Assembly (NCBI GenBank): GCA_947176545.1
Contig: CAMWRB010000041.1
Location: forward strand, 1-8,766
Length of the DNA stretch: 8,766 nt
DNA from: an uncultured Porphyromonadaceae bacterium
GTDB taxonomy: Bacteria; Bacteroidota; Bacteroidia; Bacteroidales; Muribaculaceae
Reading direction: 5' to 3'
The number at the start of each line of letters is the position of its first letter. Within the stretch, counting starts at the first letter, position 1. A program made the position numbers and the translations under genes. The notes under the pieces are model-generated. The model was given only the letters and a program-made list of their open reading frames with translations, did not search any database and was not told the origin of the DNA. Shown piece after piece: positions 6,837-8,766 of the stretch.

Positions 6837-8675
6837 TTATACATGTTGAAGTGTCACAAGTCTGTGGTACAGGCCTTTTTGTTCCATGAGCCGGCTGTGG
6901 GTGCCGCGCTCCACAATCTCGCCGTCGCTCATAACGCATATCAGGTCAGCATTGGTGATGGTCGAGAGTCTGTGGGCGATGACGATGGTAGTTCTGTCGG
7001 CCATGAGTCGTTCGAGGGCCTGTTGGACCAGTCGTTCGCTCTCGGTGTCGAGTGCGGAAGTAGCTTCGTCAAGGATTAGTATCGGAGGATTCTTGAGTAC
7101 GGCCCGGGCGATGCTGATGCGTTGCCTCTGTCCGCCTGACAGCCGCGACCCGCTGTCACCGACGACGGTGTCATAACCCATGGGAGTCTGCATGATAAAT
7201 TCATGTGCGTTGGCGATTTTAGCGGCGCGCTCAACCTCCTGACGTGTCGCGCCGGGTGAGCCGAAGGCTATGTTGTTATAGAAAGTGTCGTTGAACAGGA
7301 TAGCCTCCTGACTGACATTGCCTATTAATCCGCGCAGGTCACGGACCTTCAACTGCCGGACATCTATGCCATCGACAGTCACACTGCCACGGTCCACATC
7401 CCAGAAGCGTGGTATCATATCAGCCAAAGTGGATTTTCCGGCTCCGGACTGTCCGATGACAGCTACGGTCATGCCGGGACGGATTTCGAGGTTGATATCC
7501 TTGAGTACATCCTGTCCGGGGTTGTAGGCGAATGAAACGTTGCGGAACTCTATATGTCCGCCGTGAGAGAGACCGGCGGGGAGCGGTGTGGGCTGTTGCG
7601 GGTCCTTGATGGGATTGTCGGCGCTGAGTATCCGGTCGATACGTGCCAGTGCCGCTTCACCTTTGCGGATGGTATATGAGGCTTTGCTGAGTTCTTTGGC
7701 CGGGTTGATGATACTGTAGAAGATGACCATGTAGTATATAAATCCGGCCGCATCTATGGTAGAACTGCCGCTTATGATAAGCGAGCCTCCGAACCATAGC
7801 AGCAAAGCGATGGCGGCTGTACCGAGGAATTCCGAAAGCGGATGAGCGAGCGAAACGCGACGGTTTACGCGGTTGGTCAGGCGGAAGTAATCCTCGGTCT
7901 GAGCGCAGAAATGCCGTCGCATGGTCTGCTCGGCGTTGAAAGCCTTGACGATACGCAGAGCCGAGATGGTCTCTTCGGTTGTGGAGAGTATTTCCCCCCA
8001 AAGATTCTGTGCCTTGAGTGATGTGGCTTTAAGTCTCTTTCCGACGCTGCCGAGGACGAGACCCACAACGGGCAGGAGTATGAAGACGAATATGGTGAGC
8101 TGCCAGCTGACATAAATCATGACGGCAAGGCAGAATATAATCATGACGGGGTATCTGATGAGCGCCAGCACGGAGGTGAGAACCGACGTGTCGACCTCGG
8201 TGACATCACCCGATATGCGCGCCAGTATGTCACCTTTGTGTTCGTTGGTGAAGAATCCGATAGGGAGTGACAGGAGTTTGTTGTAGATAGTGTCGCGCAA
8301 GTCGCGTTCGACACCGTTTTTGAAGGGTATGATGTAGTATTCGGACAGGTAGTAGACGGCAACCTTGCAGAGTGTCATGAGTACGAGCGCGGATGCAAGA
8401 CATCCGAGGGTGAAGCTGCGTCCGTGGCGGTCTATGAGCAAGGATGTGTAGTAGTAGAAGTTATTGACGGTCCACTCCTTGAGTGGCGCGGTGCCTGGCT
8501 CGATATAGGAGTAGTGTGTACTCTCTATGCCGAAGAGCATCTGAAGTATAGGGATGAGAAAGGCGAAAGAGAAGATGGTGAAAAAGGCTGTAAGGATGTT
8601 GAAGAGGACACTCAGTGCGAGTGTCTTCCTGTAAGGCCATGCGAACCGCTTGATAAATTTGCCAATCTCTTTCAT
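6837..8675 (-). CDS. MsbA-like ABC exporter (fused permease and ATPase)
   Basis: A 612-residue type IV (MsbA/multidrug-type) ABC half-transporter that would act as a homodimer in the inner membrane. The membrane domain spans residues 16-325, with six hydrophobic segments near 16-43, 88-112, 166-188, 190-212, 276-300 and 303-325. A periplasmic loop of about 45 residues between helices 1 and 2 makes the protein longer than E. coli MsbA (582). The ATPase domain is complete: A-loop Tyr384, Walker A GQSGAGKST (408-416), Q-loop Gln456, signature LSGGQ (512-516), Walker B ILILDE (532-537) with catalytic Glu537, D-loop SALD and H-loop His568. Both sites of the homodimer should be active. The substrate cannot be read from sequence; lipid A-type lipid flipping or drug export are the family options. 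It is the first gene of the visible cluster, and its 33-nt gap to purN suggests co-transcription. Confidence 0.95.
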   Translation of the reverse strand: MKEIGKFIKRFAWPYRKTLALSVLFNILTAFFTIFSFAFLIPILQMLFGIESTHYSYIEPGTAPLKEWTVNNFYYYTSLLIDRHGRSFTLGCLASALVLMTLCKVAVYYLSEYYIIPFKNGVERDLRDTIYNKLLSLPIGFFTNEHKGDILARISGDVTEVDTSVLTSVLALIRYPVMIIFCLAVMIYVSWQLTIFVFILLPVVGLVLGSVGKRLKATSLKAQNLWGEILSTTEETISALRIVKAFNAEQTMRRHFCAQTEDYFRLTNRVNRRVSLAHPLSEFLGTAAIALLLWFGGSLIISGSSTIDAAGFIYYMVIFYSIINPAKELSKASYTIRKGEAALARIDRILSADNPIKDPQQPTPLPAGLSHGGHIEFRNVSFAYNPGQDVLKDINLEIRPGMTVAVIGQSGAGKSTLADMIPRFWDVDRGSVTVDGIDVRQLKVRDLRGLIGNVSQEAILFNDTFYNNIAFGSPGATRQEVERAAKIANAHEFIMQTPMGYDTVVGDSGSRLSGGQRQRISIARAVLKNPPILILDEATSALDTESERLVQQALERLMADRTTIVIAHRLSTITNADLICVMSDGEIVERGTHSRLMEQKGLYHRLVTLQHV

Positions 8676-8682
8676 CAGATTG

Positions 8683-8690
8683 CAAATATA
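8683..8690 (-). promoter_or_regulatory. Possible -7 element upstream of the ABC exporter gene
   Basis: TATATTTG on the minus strand fits the Bacteroidota -7 box TAnnTTTG and lies only 7 bp before the start codon, so a transcript from it would be almost leaderless. No TTTG occurs 19-21 bp upstream; that region is instead a perfect A6T6 tract (8692-8703) that may bend the DNA. The gene may equally be read through from beyond the window. Confidence 0.25.
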
Positions 8691-8712
8691 TAAAAAATTT
8701 TTTGATAATTTG

Positions 8713-8766
8713 GTCTGACGGGTCTGACCTGTCTGACGTGTCTGACCTGTCTGACTTGTCTGAGGT
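8713..8766. repeat. 9-bp tandem repeat, six copies, reaching the window edge
   Basis: Six uninterrupted 9-base units on the plus strand: GTCTGACGG, GTCTGACCT, GTCTGACGT, GTCTGACCT, GTCTGACTT and GTCTGAGGT. The first seven bases are constant in five copies and the last two vary; the sixth deviates at base 7. The array starts 38 bp upstream of the ABC exporter start codon and may continue past the edge. A constant core with variable spacers fits either a replication-slippage array or a set of binding sites. Confidence 0.85.

Noticed and set aside
8710..8713. A -33 TTTG box for the ABC exporter promoter
   Set aside because: At the expected spacing the minus strand reads CCAA, so only a lone -7-like box is present.
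8713..8766. CRISPR array
   Set aside because: A continuous 9-bp tandem repeat with no spacer-length unique sequences and no cas genes nearby.

Overview
The window reads as Bacteroidales (Bacteroidota) chromosome, possibly a gut Muribaculaceae or Prevotella-like lineage; the family assignment is a guess. The evidence is a Bacteroidota-type promoter (TTTG, 19-bp spacer, TAATTTTG), a very large Sec-exported protein with a type IX secretion (T9SS) C-terminal sorting domain, AT-rich intergenic stretches between genes of balanced composition, and no clear Shine-Dalgarno sequences. All four genes lie on the minus strand, so the transcriptional order runs from the right edge to the left.

Right block (8766 to 5242). 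Six copies of a 9-bp tandem repeat run into the right edge, followed by a short AT-rich leader. Then come an MsbA-like ABC exporter (8675-6837), after 33 nt a purN gene whose product is fused to a CD225/dispanin (IFITM-like) membrane domain (6803-5718), and after 71 nt a DUF2752 membrane protein (5646-5242). The short gaps and the lack of a clear terminator or internal promoter suggest one transcription unit. The fusion of a cytosolic purine-synthesis enzyme to an IFITM-like membrane module is the most unusual item here. Its linker and tail look like a complete proline-rich CD225 protein joined in frame to PurN.

Left block (5160 to 66). An independent promoter at 5157-5127 drives a leader of roughly 185 nt, carrying a 12-bp direct repeat and a bulged hairpin, and then a 1599-residue modular T9SS cargo protein (4934-135). 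That protein has a signal peptide, a propeller-like N-terminal region, Ig/FN3-like domains alternating with jelly-roll (cleaved-adhesin-like) domains, a CARDB-like domain and a T9SS sorting tail. A strong hairpin with a U-rich tract (109-66) ends the unit.

The 3' end of the DUF2752 gene and the gap after it carry a degenerate 7-bp tandem repeat. No tRNA, rRNA, CRISPR array, insertion sequence or phage gene was seen. Positions 1-65 are AT-rich and show no gene. No gene-free stretch exceeds about 310 bases; the longest, 4935-5241, is covered by the promoter, leader and repeat entries.
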